From Epiperipatus broadwayi (lineage: Eukaryota > Onychophora > Udeonychophora > Euonychophora > Peripatidae): DNA of 64,000 nucleotides. The notes beneath the pieces are model-generated. The model did not search any database. It saw only the letters and a list, made by a program, of their open reading frames with translations, and was not told the origin of the DNA. Positions 12,011 through 25,300 of the stretch are shown here, piece by piece. Both the position numbers and the translations under genes were made by a program. The stretch spans positions 1,054,001-1,118,000 of the forward strand of contig JAQFVV010006199.1 in the NCBI GenBank assembly GCA_028023455.1, given 5' to 3'. Position 1 is the first letter of the stretch. The number at the start of each line of letters is the position of its first letter.

Positions 12011-15000
12011 ATCTTTTATTAATAAAGGTTACTATTGAAGGTAAAAATAACATCTAATTTTGGCATGCTTGAAAAAATATTTTAATATGAATTTTTGTTT
12101 GTATCAATTCACTTGTTAATTATTTTTTATAGTCTCTTCTTTGCAACAATTTTTATTTGCATGAATGTGTGTAAATATACATGCTTTTGGTGAATTATAT
12201 TGGTCTTGAAGTTTATTAATGTTTAATGATGAAAATAAATAACATAACATTAATGATGAAATTGCTACGTTTTCAGATTTATCATTTAAGAAGTAAATAT
12301 TTTTAAAATCAATATTAAGAGATTGAAACTTGGCATTTTTGATTTGTCTATTAATAATTTTGTTTGACGAGGTGATGGAGAATAATACTTTATATATATT
12401 GAACCAGATCCCTCTGAAGTTACTTTATTGTACATCTTTATTATCTTAAATATCTTAACTTTATTTTTAATATCTTTCTAATAACTAAGTTTTAATAAAT
12501 TTTAACACACTTATTACATAACTTTTTGCTAATTATTATTTTATATCCTTAATACTATGAGAAAGGACTGCTGCTTATAGCAGAGGGGATAATACCATTG
12601 ATAGCATAATCATCAATCATAGACATTGCCAGATCAGGCTATATGAAGCATAACATGACTACATTTCCTGAGCATGGACCACCTCAACTGCTGGAACAAA
12701 ACCTGCCATCCAAAGTATTTTGTTTGTTTTAAAGATCAAACTGAGGTGCCAGCTGGCCAGATGTTATATAGCCAGCATGCTCAGATGACAAGCACACCAA
12801 CCAGCACTTGAAATATCCCAAGCTAGCTCCACGCTTTGTCATAGGGTCCAGCACATTAACTTAACATAAATAAATAGTGATGCAGTGATGAGAGAGAGAG
12901 AGAATAGACCAAATAATAATTAAGTAAACATTAGTATTTTTTCATTCCCATACATTGTAATATAACAACATAATAAAATTTTACATAGAAAATATAAATG
13001 ATTAGTTCAGGCTATATTTTATAATAGTTCTTAAAGTTCATTTCATTAAAAAAATATAAAGTGTCTATAGACAATTATTATGGAAAATATATTTACCTAG
13101 GCTTTCATTATTTGTGATATTGAGATGACACAGTTTCTTTGGTTTGGTTTTCTCTAGTGTTACTTTCCAACCAGTTGGCTTTTTAGTCTCCATTGGTGGT
13201 TTCAGAGCTTGTCTTCTATTCTTCAGCTTGACAATGGGCAGCTATCTATTTTACCATTTTGGCATCCATTTTCCAGCAAGCATTTAGGTGAAGACAGTTG
13301 ATTTTGAGAATTTAGGACCTGAAGCCCAGTCAAACATTTCTAAGGTAGTCTAGCAATGCATGTTGCTAGTTCTGCAATGTCTGCAATAATATTTCTGCAA
13401 TAGTAATGCCTGGCTCTATCCAGTACAAAGATTTCTGAATCTCTGGAGCAATGAATAATGTAATGAATCAATGACAGCATGAAGGCCGGAATGATTTACA
13501 GATTCAAGAGTGGAATAATATAGCAATAGATGGTTGCAGTTTTTATGCCCTTTCTTTCCCATTGTTCTTTCTTTAACATAGCTTTAATTTTTATCATACA
13601 TTAAATTCATTTTTAATCAATTTTACATTTTTCTTTTATCTAATTAATTTTTACATTTTTCTTTAATCTTTTTTCTAGATTAATCTACTATCTTGCCACT
13701 TTTATCCCAAAGAGATATCAAAATGATCAACCAGAAATATTTTTACTGGTATTCAAAAGTTTACTTTCACTGATTAATTCTTTTTTTTTTTAATTTTAGA
13801 TTTTTACTAAGATTCATTTATTTATTTTTTTGAACACTTTATTCTTTTAACTTATTTTTAATTTATAAAAAGGAGAGTTAAGTTTTTAAATCTCTTTTTT
13901 CTTCTTTTTTTTCCCACCTGCTTTTAATAAATAGTTTTATTCTATTTTTAAAGCACAATATAACACAATCTTTTACTTTTACAAAACTACATTTTAAAAC
14001 TACTACTGAAATAAATATTTATTTCACTACTCTTTCAAATAAATTTGATCATATATTTTTTAAATTATGCAATGTGAAACATAGATATATGTAAGTTTTA
14101 TAATATATATCTTGCTAGTGTTACAATATATAAAATACAAATATATTACTATAAATTTAGTATTCTTATTCCCTTTACCTTCTAGGATTAGCAATTTGTG
14201 TGGATTGAATAGACATGAAATAATTCAATATACATCTTTACCATTTCCTCATAATAAAGTTTACATATTTTTAAATCATCTTATGGAATATAAACAGTTA
14301 AATATTAATTATAAATATTAAGAATTCTAATAAATATTAATTTTAATATATATTAAATGTATATATTTATAATATTTTGTCATTATAATTAAAGATTACT
14401 ACCTAATTTTTTCTTTCTTTCTAATTTATTCAAAGATTAATCCCCTTTCCTTTGGTGACTAAGTTTTTTTTTTAATTATTAATTTCATCATCTTATTTAA
14501 GTTATTAGTCCTCCTGCTGTGGTTGCTAGGAAAAAGAAAAAAATCCTAAAATTGAATAGAATGCTTGAATAAATTCTTTAAAAGACATAATATAAATTAA
14601 TAAATTAGATATTTATTAATGTTTTTTTTAATTTTATTTTAAATGTTGTATTTATTAATTTATTTAGCATACTACTACTGCTACTATTTTGTAATGCATG
14701 TGTATTCAAGATGGTAGTCATAAAAAATTAATCTCCATTCTACCTTATAATTTTGTTCAGATCTTAGAAGGTATTTAACTTTTGAGAGCTGGTTTTAGGT
14801 GTAGTATCAGTATTCATTTATGTATTTTCTTTTGAGAAATGTATTTGATTTTTACAAGATATTAATGAAATAAATCTCTCCTTTTTCTCACTAATACACA
14901 TACATAGTGAAGATCAAGAATGCAAGCATTTAAAAATAAAATCAAAGAAAAAACACATATAAGTAAATATCTACAATCAGTAAGTTTAATTTATTAATTT

Positions 15001-15868
15001 ATAGCATTTATTATACATTTTAAAGAATTTATTCAACCATTCTACTTAAATCAAAATTTAAATTTTTTCCTTGCAAAAATTTGAATCAGAAGAAGTAATG
15101 GCTAATAAAGTGAAAATATGTTTTTTTAACTTCATACAAATTATTAGTATACCCTGCAAAACAATGTTAAACTTATGTTAATATAGTTCTGTGAAAAGTT
15201 AGATATTAATGGATAGATGTTTGTTGTTCATTGTCTCTCTAAAAAATATTACAATGAAATAAGAATAGGTGATATCAGAATTTCTGATATTAGAGAAAAG
15301 TTCTATAAAAGGGATAACATGGCTAAAAGACATATATAGTGTATCTTAGGCACATATTCAGATATACTGTAAAAGAATATATATATTAATAATCTGTTTC
15401 TGCTCTGTTTAAAACCATATTCCAAACAAAATGTTTAATAAACTTTTTTTTACATCTGTCTTTAATGAACAATGATAATTTCTGCCCTTAATAAATATGT
15501 ATTCAAAGATCATTACAACAGTCAATCAACTTTTTAATTATTTAACAATCCTAATGCCATCTATATCCCCCCCTCCTCCCATCCTTAATTTTTTTTGCTA
15601 CCTACTTTTATTGCTTTATATGTATCTATTTGTATTTTCATTCCAAACTTTTTACAAGTTCTCTAACATTTCTAAATAATATTTTGTTACTCATTTCTTG
15701 AAAAATCTGAATTGATAAACCCTTCTATTTCCACTGCTAATTAAATCCTTGTCCTGTTGCAATTATTTAAGGACTCATTAAATAATAATAATAAAATAAA
15801 ACATTTCTGCCACAGCCCTTACTAAATTTACCTCTGCCATAAGAAGAGCTTTTAACTGTAGAAACATC
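12011..15868. other. AT-rich stretch with two slightly GC-richer patches
   Basis: About 12,560-12,860 and 13,110-13,520 are less AT-rich and look like decayed repeat or coding material, but I could not assign them. A (GA)n tract lies near 12,887-12,902. The rest is poly-T and AT-rich sequence. Confidence 0.45.
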
Positions 15869-15876
15869 TTCTAATT

Positions 15877-16967
15877 CAGTGGTCTTCAACCCTTGGTTCG
15901 CGGACTAGTGCCAGTCTGCAGAACTTTTCTGCTGGTCTGTGCTAGACTGGCAGGAAAGTTTGTAATAACAAAATAATAAGATTTTAAACTTTTAATTAAT
16001 ATAAACAATTTTTATTTATTTTTTCATCACAATTGCTTAAATAAAATTAATTATAAATCAAAATTTTATTTAAATTATTAGATAATACTATAATTACTAA
16101 ATAATAATCAAAGGAATTAATCTGAAAATGCAATCTTTAAAAAACAAAGATAATTGCACCACTCCTTACACATCAATTTCTATACCTAGTAGGCATTTCT
16201 GTATTGTGTCAGCTCATTTATTGGTCACATATAGCAAAAAATTTTATTGCATTTGTATCATTTTTTTATTTTGTGTGTGACATATCTTTTTGAAATTGTA
16301 AACTTCACAAAATGGAGACAGATCATTGATGATGATTTCTCTTCATCAAGAATGTAAATCTATTATCTTTTTTTTTTTGTAGCAAAATGACATCTTTATA
16401 ATGATTGTTTTATTTCTACGTGATACTTTACCAAAACAATTTTTCAATCTGTTTCTTTTTTTTAATTGGGTAAAAATGAGATTAAAATAACACCAGATTC
16501 AGAATTTAAAAAAAGAAGAAAGTTTTTTATTATACAAACTCCATATATATATAACTTCATCTTGTATATTTAACATTAAATACAGATATTACCTTTATTA
16601 TAATCATTATCATGTAATTACACTAGCTATGATATTTCCCAATATTCAGGCAAATAACATTTTATTTTTGCATGTTTTAGCAATAAATAATAAATGTAGC
16701 AATGCAGGCACATTAATGAAAACATACTCGTTTCTGTAGCAGTATGACTGTGCAACTTGAGAAAGAGTGTTCAGCATATGAAGGTAAGTAACACCATTAC
16801 AATACACAGTAACCAGTGTATTGTTTTGGTCAGTTATAACAATTATGCTCATCTAAGGCTAAGCAGTTTAAAACTTTAAGAAAATTTATCTGTAGACTTC
16901 TCCTGGATCGCAAAATCTTATCCTTATTTTTGCCAGTCCGCAAGTGTGAAAAGGTTGAAGACCACTG
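15877..16967. mobile_element. hAT-like non-autonomous DNA transposon, 1.09 kb
   Basis: The two ends are perfect 15-bp inverted repeats, CAGTGGTCTTCAACC at 15877-15891 and its complement ending at 16967. Imperfect similarity continues inward, with GCGGACT in both ends. This is the typical CAGTGGT(T)CTCAACC terminus of hAT transposons. The flanks are TTCTAATT (15869-15876) and TTCATATT (16968-16975), matching at 6 of 8 positions, as expected for an aged 8-bp hAT target duplication. The interior is AT-rich with no transposase frame, so it was mobilised in trans and is now inert. Confidence 0.85.
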
Positions 16968-16975
16968 TTCATATT

Positions 16976-18059
16976 TATTTGGTTTTTATACAAATAAATC
17001 TTATTTTATTTACTTAAAAATATTATGCAATTGATTTAATGAACATTAAATTTTTAAACAAAAGTATATAGAGAGAAATTTCTGACCTGTCATTTTTCAA
17101 GGAACCAGAGAAAACAAACAATATATTCGGGAAAGCAGTAATATTGGAAACTCATCAAAAATTATAGATAAAATTATGGTTATTCATTCAAATTCAAGTA
17201 AAATGCATCTCATATTTTGTATTTCAAAACATTTCAAAATTACTGTTTGTAAAATGAGTATGTTTTTCTGCATAATTTTACCATCCCAATTATTACATAT
17301 TTTGTTTTAAAAAGTGGGGTTTAATATAAATTATGATATAATGATTAGATTATTTTTGATAATCTTTCATAACAATCTCTGAAAGTGATTTTAGTTTTTA
17401 CAAATAAGTTATATAATTCATTATTTTGTAAATTTTAAAAATAATTTTAAATCATTACTTATTGAAAAAAAAATCTTTGATTAAAATTTGTTTTATAAAA
17501 TTAATATCTTAATTGAAAATATGATGTTTATAGAATTAAAACATAAAGTTATGCACATAGTTTATACATATTGAAAGCTTTTACTTCATGACTGTTTCAT
17601 AAGTTTCTTGCAATGTTTGGAATCACTTCCCAAGTTCATCATCTTATTTATTTATTTAATAAAATAAATAGTATACTCTAACAGAAAAATTACAATAACA
17701 ATCAAAATGGCAATAAACTTGTGTAACAGATGAAAATGACTCCCACAAGTACTTGCAGAAACCTTTACAATGAATCAAAATTTAATTTTTTTTTTTTGAT
17801 TAAACATTCCTCTTAAGAGTACTGGTTTAAAATATTTACTTGATCCAAAGATGTATAATATTTCAATTTTTTTAACTACCAATGCAAAAAGGAATGAGAA
17901 TATTGGGGTAGTAATGCTATTTATATGAATTTAATTCTAAAACCAAAAAAAAAATCAAAAGTAGTGGAATAATATAAGAAAATACATTATAATGTATATA
18001 TGTCAACATTTTGAATGTTTGAAAAAGAAAAGGTTATTCAATATTAAAATCTTTAAAAC
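16976..18059. other. AT-rich non-coding stretch
   Basis: No features recognised. Confidence 0.5.
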
Positions 18060-18873
18060 TTGTTCAAAATCTTGGTGCCATTTCTAAAGCACAACATAAT
18101 TCCTTCTCTGCTGGAGAATCTGTGGCCCATCTCTATGACTCCACTGATGGTCAAGGTCATTGAATCTATTATTAAGGACAAAATTCAAAACAAGATTCTT
18201 CCCCTTATTTCGCAATATCAATTTGCAAAAAAGGGCAGCTCAACCACAAATGCTATCAATTTTTTTAAAATCATTACTGACCACATTAGATCCTCCAGGA
18301 AATTTAGACCAGTGGTTGTGCAGCTCGACATTGCAGCTGCTTTTGATTCTATCCAACTCAATACCCTTTTAAACTTACTTGGTGAACATGATATTTCTAC
18401 TGGAATCATAAATATTATTAGAAACCTCCTCTACAATCGTGAAGTGAGCATCTCACTGAATGGGAAGCTTTCTCCTCCATTCTATACCACATCCTCCATT
18501 CCACAGGGCTCTCCTCTGAGCACCCTGTTTTTCATCATTTACCTCAACCCTCTGCTTCTTTAAATTGAGAGATTCTCTTCCTGGCATTCATATCCCCATT
18601 TTAAATACATCAATTCATCACATCACCTATATGGATGACTTGGCCATTTTCCTTCCATCAAAAAAATTATTTCCCAGACTTATTATCAATACTTATAAAG
18701 AAATCTCTGATCAATCCAGCCTCCAGTTTAATATGGCCAAGACATCTGCCTGGTATATATTGAAACAGACAGTAAGAATCGATCTTAGTTTCTGGTTGTC
18801 ATTTAAGAACGGTAATTCTAAACCACTATTTACCCGCAATGAGACTTTTTCTATTCCAAGTCACATAAATTTT
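18060..18873 (+). pseudogene. LINE reverse transcriptase, N-terminal and palm portion (interrupted)
   Basis: The protein shows, in order, the RT motifs of a non-LTR retrotransposon: PISMTPLMVKVIE, QFAKKGSSTTNAI, VVVQLDIAAAFDSI (RT motif A with the catalytic Asp), SIPQGSPLSTLFFIIYLNPL (motif B) and ITYMDDLAIFLPS (motif C, YMDD in place of the usual FADD). A stop at 18561-18563 splits the frame just before motif C. The frame opens with TTG, not ATG, so the 5' part of the element is missing. The reading then continues as thumb-like sequence to about 18,873, where similarity ends at an insertion. The element resumes at about 20,884. Better preserved than the 7-kb LINE and of a different lineage; clade not assigned. 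Confidence 0.88.
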
Positions 18874-20883
18874 AAGTTATTTATTTTGTGTTTGTTTAAA
18901 AAGAATTTAATGTAAAGAGTATGAGTATAAATGTCACAAATCATGATGAATAATATTCGTGTGTGTGTGGTTTGTGGATTTATATTAGCTCAATTTGAAA
19001 GTTTCAATTGGTGTATATTTTCTTTAAATTTTAATTTTGCAAATTATACAAAGTCTTTAAAAAGCTGATCAAAAGTCACATTCCTTTGATCAGTATTTTT
19101 AATCAAAATCTTACTTGTACAAAATGTATAGAATAATTGATTTGTACTTTGATAATTAAGATAATGTTTATATTTTGTTTCACGAATCCGATGTAATTGT
19201 TTGTCAATTTAGAATCAGTATTAAATTTAAAAATAAAGAAAACAACAAGGAGGAAGGATCAAGAAAGGACAGGTCAAAATAGGGGAAATAAAGGGGGCGA
19301 AAAACAGAGGGGCAGGTGGGGCCTACGGGGTAGGCAAGCACAGCAAAGTGTCCAGGTCCACGAGGGCCGAAGCATAATGGGGCTAAGTCCAAAAGCTTTC
19401 TCGCCATTTAACTTTGTACCCTGTCTGTAGCCGGCCAGTTCCAAATTCCAACATTTAAATTACCATGCGTTCTAAGAAATTCAAAGGTTTTCATCATATC
19501 ACGAAGAAGAAAAGAAGAAGTGTACTTTGTTACATGCTTTTACCTCTCGTATAATTTTAAATTTAATCTGTTACCTAATTAATTGCGTAATTTCTTGTTT
19601 TCCATTTGAAAGTTCCAAAATCTGTCGTATTTCTCTCTAATATTTCGTGCTCTAGTCTTTAGATGTAATTATTAATATTTGTGCCTCTATATCCATTTGT
19701 GATCATTTATATTTTACTATTCTTATTTTACAAACAAAGTGCCATAATAATATTTCTCAACTCTAATTAAAGTCGAAGTTTTGTCTATATTTATTATTTC
19801 TTTTAAAAGTATTTTCTTTTTCGATAAAATGTTTCTTTGTTGGTTGAGAAATATTCAAGTTTTTATTGTTTCCTTTCTTTGTCAGTTTTTATCTCTCCAA
19901 TTCAAATCTTAAAATAGTCTAAATTTTATTATATTTTTTTATATATTATTCGGGTTATATAGGTTTGTCTTCGGGGGGGGTTTAAGTGAAATATTGTTCT
20001 TGTGTGCTGTTTATTGAAGTATCACGGGTAGAAGTACGGATAGATAAAGGTTTATATAGTTTTAAACCGGTCGGGGGTCCTGCTAGGCGTTTCTACCAAG
20101 GAGAGAAAGAGGTACTGGTCACGGGGTTCGAAAGCCCGGCGGTAGGTCCGGTCTACGGGGGCTTAAGCTGTCAAAGTACAACCCGGTCCGCGCCAAGTTA
20201 TTATTGTAGTGTACCTTAATCCTGCCCACAGTCTCAGTATTATATATTATATTTTTATATAAACTCCCTTCGATACCATGGTTTGAATCTATTAAATAAC
20301 ACAAATTAATATAAGCAGTTTAAATTTTTAAGTGCTCCAATTCTCTGATCTCATATCAACCTGTCAACCTTTAAACACATAAATATTGGCATGGGTTTGT
20401 TAACCATTACAAACCATTATTGTGCTAGCAGCAATTTATTATAAAATACATATGAGAGTTTACGTACCTGTAAATAATATTATTCAATGTTTCAAGAATT
20501 TATTAAAATTTTATCTAACCTAATTTTGTTCTCTTGCATTATTACTCTCGACCTAGTCAATCACTGCTGCGTACGACAACTTAAATATATACATTAAATT
20601 GTTAGACCAATATCCCGACTATAAGGGATCTATGAAATAGCTGATTGTAGGAAATTTAGTCTGTGTTTTTCGATGAGCTAGTAAAGGGGAAACCCCGTAC
20701 CGGTAATATTGTCATCGGTGGGTCATGCCAGGGTTTTGGGTTTGAATTTAGTTTGCATTTTGGAATTTATTCCTAGACGTGGACTGGGTTTGAATTCGGA
20801 TTACTGTGTGTGATTAAGCATGGTGATTTGTACCGGTACAATATCTTTGGGTAAGATCATTCCAGGCCTATTTGCAGCAAAGC
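18874..20883. mobile_element. 2-kb insertion of unknown type splitting the LINE
   Basis: The LINE breaks off after CACATAAATTTT (18862-18873) and resumes at CTCATAACTTCT (20884-20895). These two 12-mers match at 9 positions and look like an aged target duplication. The intervening 2.0 kb has unusual parts: a purine-rich run with G tracts at 19,240-19,400, a run of eight G at about 19,973-19,980, and a CpG-rich block at 20,020-20,220. GTACCGGTA occurs at about 20,697 and about 20,830. Short open frames (19197-19430, 19986-20219) show no domain. No terminal inverted repeats or long terminal repeats were seen, so the class is unknown. Confidence 0.55.
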
Positions 20884-21790
20884 CTCATAACTTCTTGGGC
20901 TCCCTATATTTGAATCTACTTCTGCCATGAGGAGATCTATCCAAGGAAAGCTACTTCAGTGCACACAGAAAATCACATCCTCCCTATCCAAAGTTTACAT
21001 GTCCATGTTTGCCAAGTCCTCTCTTATCAATATACTAATATTCTCTAGAATATCCTATTTCACCCCAGTAGTCAATTTTACCAAAGTCTTCATCAGGAAG
21101 ATACACAAGATGTGCACTGATCTGATTACAGGGGGGAAAAGTGCAATCATAAGCTTGAGAAATCTACAGAAATACACAAAACTCAATAGGTTATCCCTAC
21201 ATTCCATAGATACTTTTATATTTCAGTGTTCCTACAATTCTTTCTACAGAATGTGTCTGCAGTATCCCAACTACTCACCCTCCAGGGAGATCACTCCCAT
21301 AGATAAGCCTCCTTCTATTAGAACTGATTGGCTGGTAACTCTCACATCTCTAATCTCCAAACATACTATGCTTCCTAACAAATCGTCCTCATTGAAAATC
21401 AAATTCTGGGATGCATACTACATTTTTAATCCTGATGTTTCTGCAGGATCAACTCTCCTCAGGCTTAACAATCACATGCTAACCAAGAAATTTAAGCTAT
21501 GGTTCCTCGATGAAGATAAATATTAATGCCTTGCCTACTAATCACTTTCTGGTGCATCACCAAGGATTCTCAAACATAGAGTCCACTTGCTCACTATGCC
21601 TCAGAGAAAATTAAACTTCTCTTCACCTCCTCTGCCACTGGGTTTTTCTTCACCCCTACAGAGTCCTTATAGCCTCCATGTTAAATAACAATATGCCTGC
21701 TTTGTCAACTCTCATTGACAATATATACTATGTGGATCCATCCCGGAGATACGATTAACAACATTTGTACTGTTCTCACTATGGTACACG
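20884..21790 (+). pseudogene. LINE reverse transcriptase, C-terminal portion with CCHC-like tail
   Basis: Continuation of the RT at 18.06 kb. Near 20,890 the FLG(L)P motif of the RT thumb is readable, with a frameshift. A 199-codon ATG-started frame (20927-21526) then covers the region downstream of the polymerase domain, with KITSSLSKVYMSMFAKSSL near its start. After its stop, at about 21,580-21,660, a shifted frame reads CSLC followed by HLLCH, the cysteine-histidine motif often found at LINE C-termini. Several stops and shifts make it inactive. Confidence 0.8.
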
Positions 21791-21904
21791 CAGTGCTGCC
21801 TCATCTTTAATCATGCACTCTATTTAACATATAAACAAGATAAATATTCATTTATTCAGAACGTGCAATTGGTTTTAAGCACGTGCATTATATGTACCTG
21901 TATT

Positions 21905-22340
21905 CTATTTGGAGTTTTTATTAAAAATGCATTCTCCAGTTTTTTTTATATTTGGAAATGGTCCCTCATATAAGTTATATATTTTTTTCAATTTATACTT
22001 TTGTGAGTCAGTAACTTGGGGAATTAACAGTAAAACAACATTATTAACTTTAAAAACATTGGGTTGTTCAGTTGCTTGTGATATATGTTTATTACTCATT
22101 TCCTCTAAATTCTTTTGAGTCTTACTGTTATCCACTTCCTCTAGTATTACTGGCATAGAATTTTGACCAATAATGATTCATTATGTCTAAAATGCAAATG
22201 GCTGGAAGAAAACTTGGTTGACTCATTGTGTCATATTAGTCATAATTCATCACCTCTTTTAACTTATTTGGGTGCCAAATTGTATAGATCAAAATGTGAG
22301 GAAGATGGAAGGAAGGATCAAATTTTAAATATCAAAAGGA
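21905..22340 (-). pseudogene. Ty3/gypsy integrase C-terminal remnant
   Basis: The minus-strand frame 21905-22156 reads NVFKVNNVVLLLIPQVTDSQ and then KIYNLYEGPF. These match the C-terminal chromatin-facing part of gypsy-type integrases (a 'VGDLVLL ... KKF..L.EGPY' pattern). Upstream on the same strand, about 22,160-22,270, shifted frames give HNESTKFSSSHLHFRHNE, like the integrase 'HESTGFTP..L.FG' segment. No LTRs, RT or protease are seen nearby, so this is a small isolated fossil. Confidence 0.65.
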
Positions 22341-25300
22341 GGAGTGTCTCCCAGATATTTTAAAATTAATAAATATTATGATTTAAATTATTATGTCAGT
22401 ATATAGCCGGATAGCAAAGAAATTATATTATACCCAGCTATATCTTATAATAACTAAGCTTTCATGTTTTAAATATATAAATGCAATAATAACAAACTGA
22501 TGTAAATAACATTATCTTACCACAACCATGTAGTCCATGTACAATGAAATCATGATAATTCACTACCTTTATCTTTCTTTTAGTTAATTCCTATTATAAT
22601 CAAATATTCTTGTCAAGGATAATATTAAACAATAATCTTTTAAAATTATATTATAAAATAAAAGTATATAAAAATATCATGTGTCCATAAACTATCAATT
22701 AGGATGATGCAAAATACAAAAAATATAAACACAAAAGTCATATTAATTAAATAAATATGAAATATGTTTTATTTACAAATAATAATAATAAATATTAATA
22801 TTATTACTACTAATAAAATAAAGCAGTAAGATGCTCTTTTGGATTTCTTAAAATACAAAATTAATATTTAATTATGGATATATTCAATGTAAGATGTGTG
22901 ATCGTTTTTATCATGTTGCCAAGATGAATAAATGTATTAGAAAAAATTGTTACAAGAGCATTAAAATATACTTGTATAATTCAATCTTTATTAATCATCT
23001 ACTATAGCATCAGTCTATAACAAACAATGTGCTGCTATTACAGCAAAATTTTATATTATTTTACTGTATATATTTCTTTAGTGCATTTTTTATTATTATA
23101 GTATTTATAAAGGTGTCTATCTTTAAACCTCAAATCTTTTTAATATATAATTGTAAAAAATATATATGGTATTACAATAATGCTTATATGGGCTATTAGA
23201 TCCTAGGAACTTTGCTCTGCTACTCTCGCACTACAATATAAACTATTTAATAACACTTCATTGCCACGATGCCCAGAAATTATTACAAAGATCAATAAAA
23301 CATAATATTGCATAAAATAATCCTAAATATTATTCTTTAACCATAAATTTTTAAGACATTCTTACTACAACAACAAACATCATCACAAATAACTAAGGTA
23401 AATAGCATTAAGTATAACTACAAAATTTTAAATAATGAAATACCTGGGTACTGAATGTGTAGATCTGGTTTTATGATGTCTGTTTTGAAGAATTTAGGTT
23501 GATAGAATAGAAATAATAAATGCACACTTTTGTTTTTATGCTGTTTATTTAGAAGAATTTATCTTATTAGAAATACTAAATATTTAATTCCTGATTAGAT
23601 AAAAAAAAAAATTATAGTCATACATAGTAAAAATGAAAAGATATTAATATTTAATAAAAAGTTTACTATAGAGTTTATTCCTGATCATGTAGTGATATGG
23701 GCATCATACATAATGAAGCTAAATATTGTTTATATTTGCATATATAATGAAGGTTTGATTTGAGCTTTGGAGAATTTGGAACGAGGAAAATGTGCCATTT
23801 TTACCTTCTAAGAGATTATTATTAGTTGAATTATCACCATATGGATTTGTTAATTATATGATAGACCAGTTAGTCTATGATTTAAATCATCATGGAACAT
23901 ATTTTAGAAATCTCGAGGAAAACAATATATAATGTCTTTTCTTTTATTTTGAAAAGATTGGATATAGGACATTTAAGTCTCATAAGGATGTCAGAAATAA
24001 TATAACACATATAAAATTGTGCTATTTGAAAAATTATTTTAATTCTTTTTATTTAAACCAATCTTTTGTATTTCTGTATCTTTAATTAGATAAAGAACTA
24101 GTTTATATAATTTTGGTGTATTAAAATAAAATGTGATTTACTTTTTTTTCTTTTTGTTTAATTTGAGTTAGGTATATAGAAAAAAAACAGTTTTATTTTT
24201 AGGATACAAACTAATATTTTTAAAATACAAATTATTTATTGAAAAATAATATTAAAATCCTGTAAACAATTCATTTGTATGTTATTTCTTAATCTTAAAA
24301 TAATCCTAAAGTATTTATGAAACAAAGGAATCAAAAACAGGATAAAAATCTAAAAAACTATTTGAGAAATTAAATAATTGTGAATTATTAGAACATGTGA
24401 ACAGGTAATAAGAGAGTAAACAGCAAACTGTTCACCATAGATTTGAAGAAGAGCAGAATTATCTAAAGAATACAACAGAGCAAATTAACTAACTTAATTT
24501 AATATTTATTCGTCATAGCTTTTGGAGAATCTATTGCAACCCTTTTTAAATTGATTGCTGGGTGCCTGTCTCTTAAGTTCTCTTGACTATTTTTCTAGAT
24601 ATCAGTGTGTATTATGCATACATTTAATGGGTTCTCTCAAAATCTTGAAGCTATATGAAGATTTCTATGGGAAATCAATAAAGTAATAATAGTAATAAGT
24701 ATATAATGTAAATTTATACTAATTATAATAATAGTTTATACTGATACTATGTTGATATTGTTAATTTTTCTATCAAAAATTAACAGATTTATTTACAGAT
24801 TAAGAAAGGAAGTTGCTGAATGTAGACACTTATACATTTGATTTAGGATCCCAAATATAAAAGTTTGAGTCTTTTACTTCATATAAATGTGATCATAGTT
24901 ATTACTTCAACTTTATTACAAAATCATTAAGAGTTATTATGCATAATATTTAATATGTTAAGGAAAAAAAGAACAAGAAGTAATAAATAGCTTGAAATCT
25001 TGCAGATATATTTTATATTTGAAAACATTTTGAATATTTAAATAATTTATAAATAAATACATTTTGTCAAATTATTTTAACTTACATTGTTTAATATATA
25101 TTAATTAATTCATACATAATATTAATTTGCAACATATGAATTATATTTAAAAGTTCATTTGGGGGGAATATATAGTTGATTACCATTTAATTGCTAATAT
25201 GTAACTGAAATGATTGGGTTTTTTTTTTCAAATATTCAACTTAATTTTGCAAGACTAGCATTTGGAATTTAGAATATGCACTTGTAACAAGGCTTTAAGA

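Noticed and set aside
19197-20219. Genes in the 2-kb insert (77-codon frames)
   Set aside because: Short, one starts with TTG rather than ATG, no recognisable domains; they arise from local GC-rich sequence.
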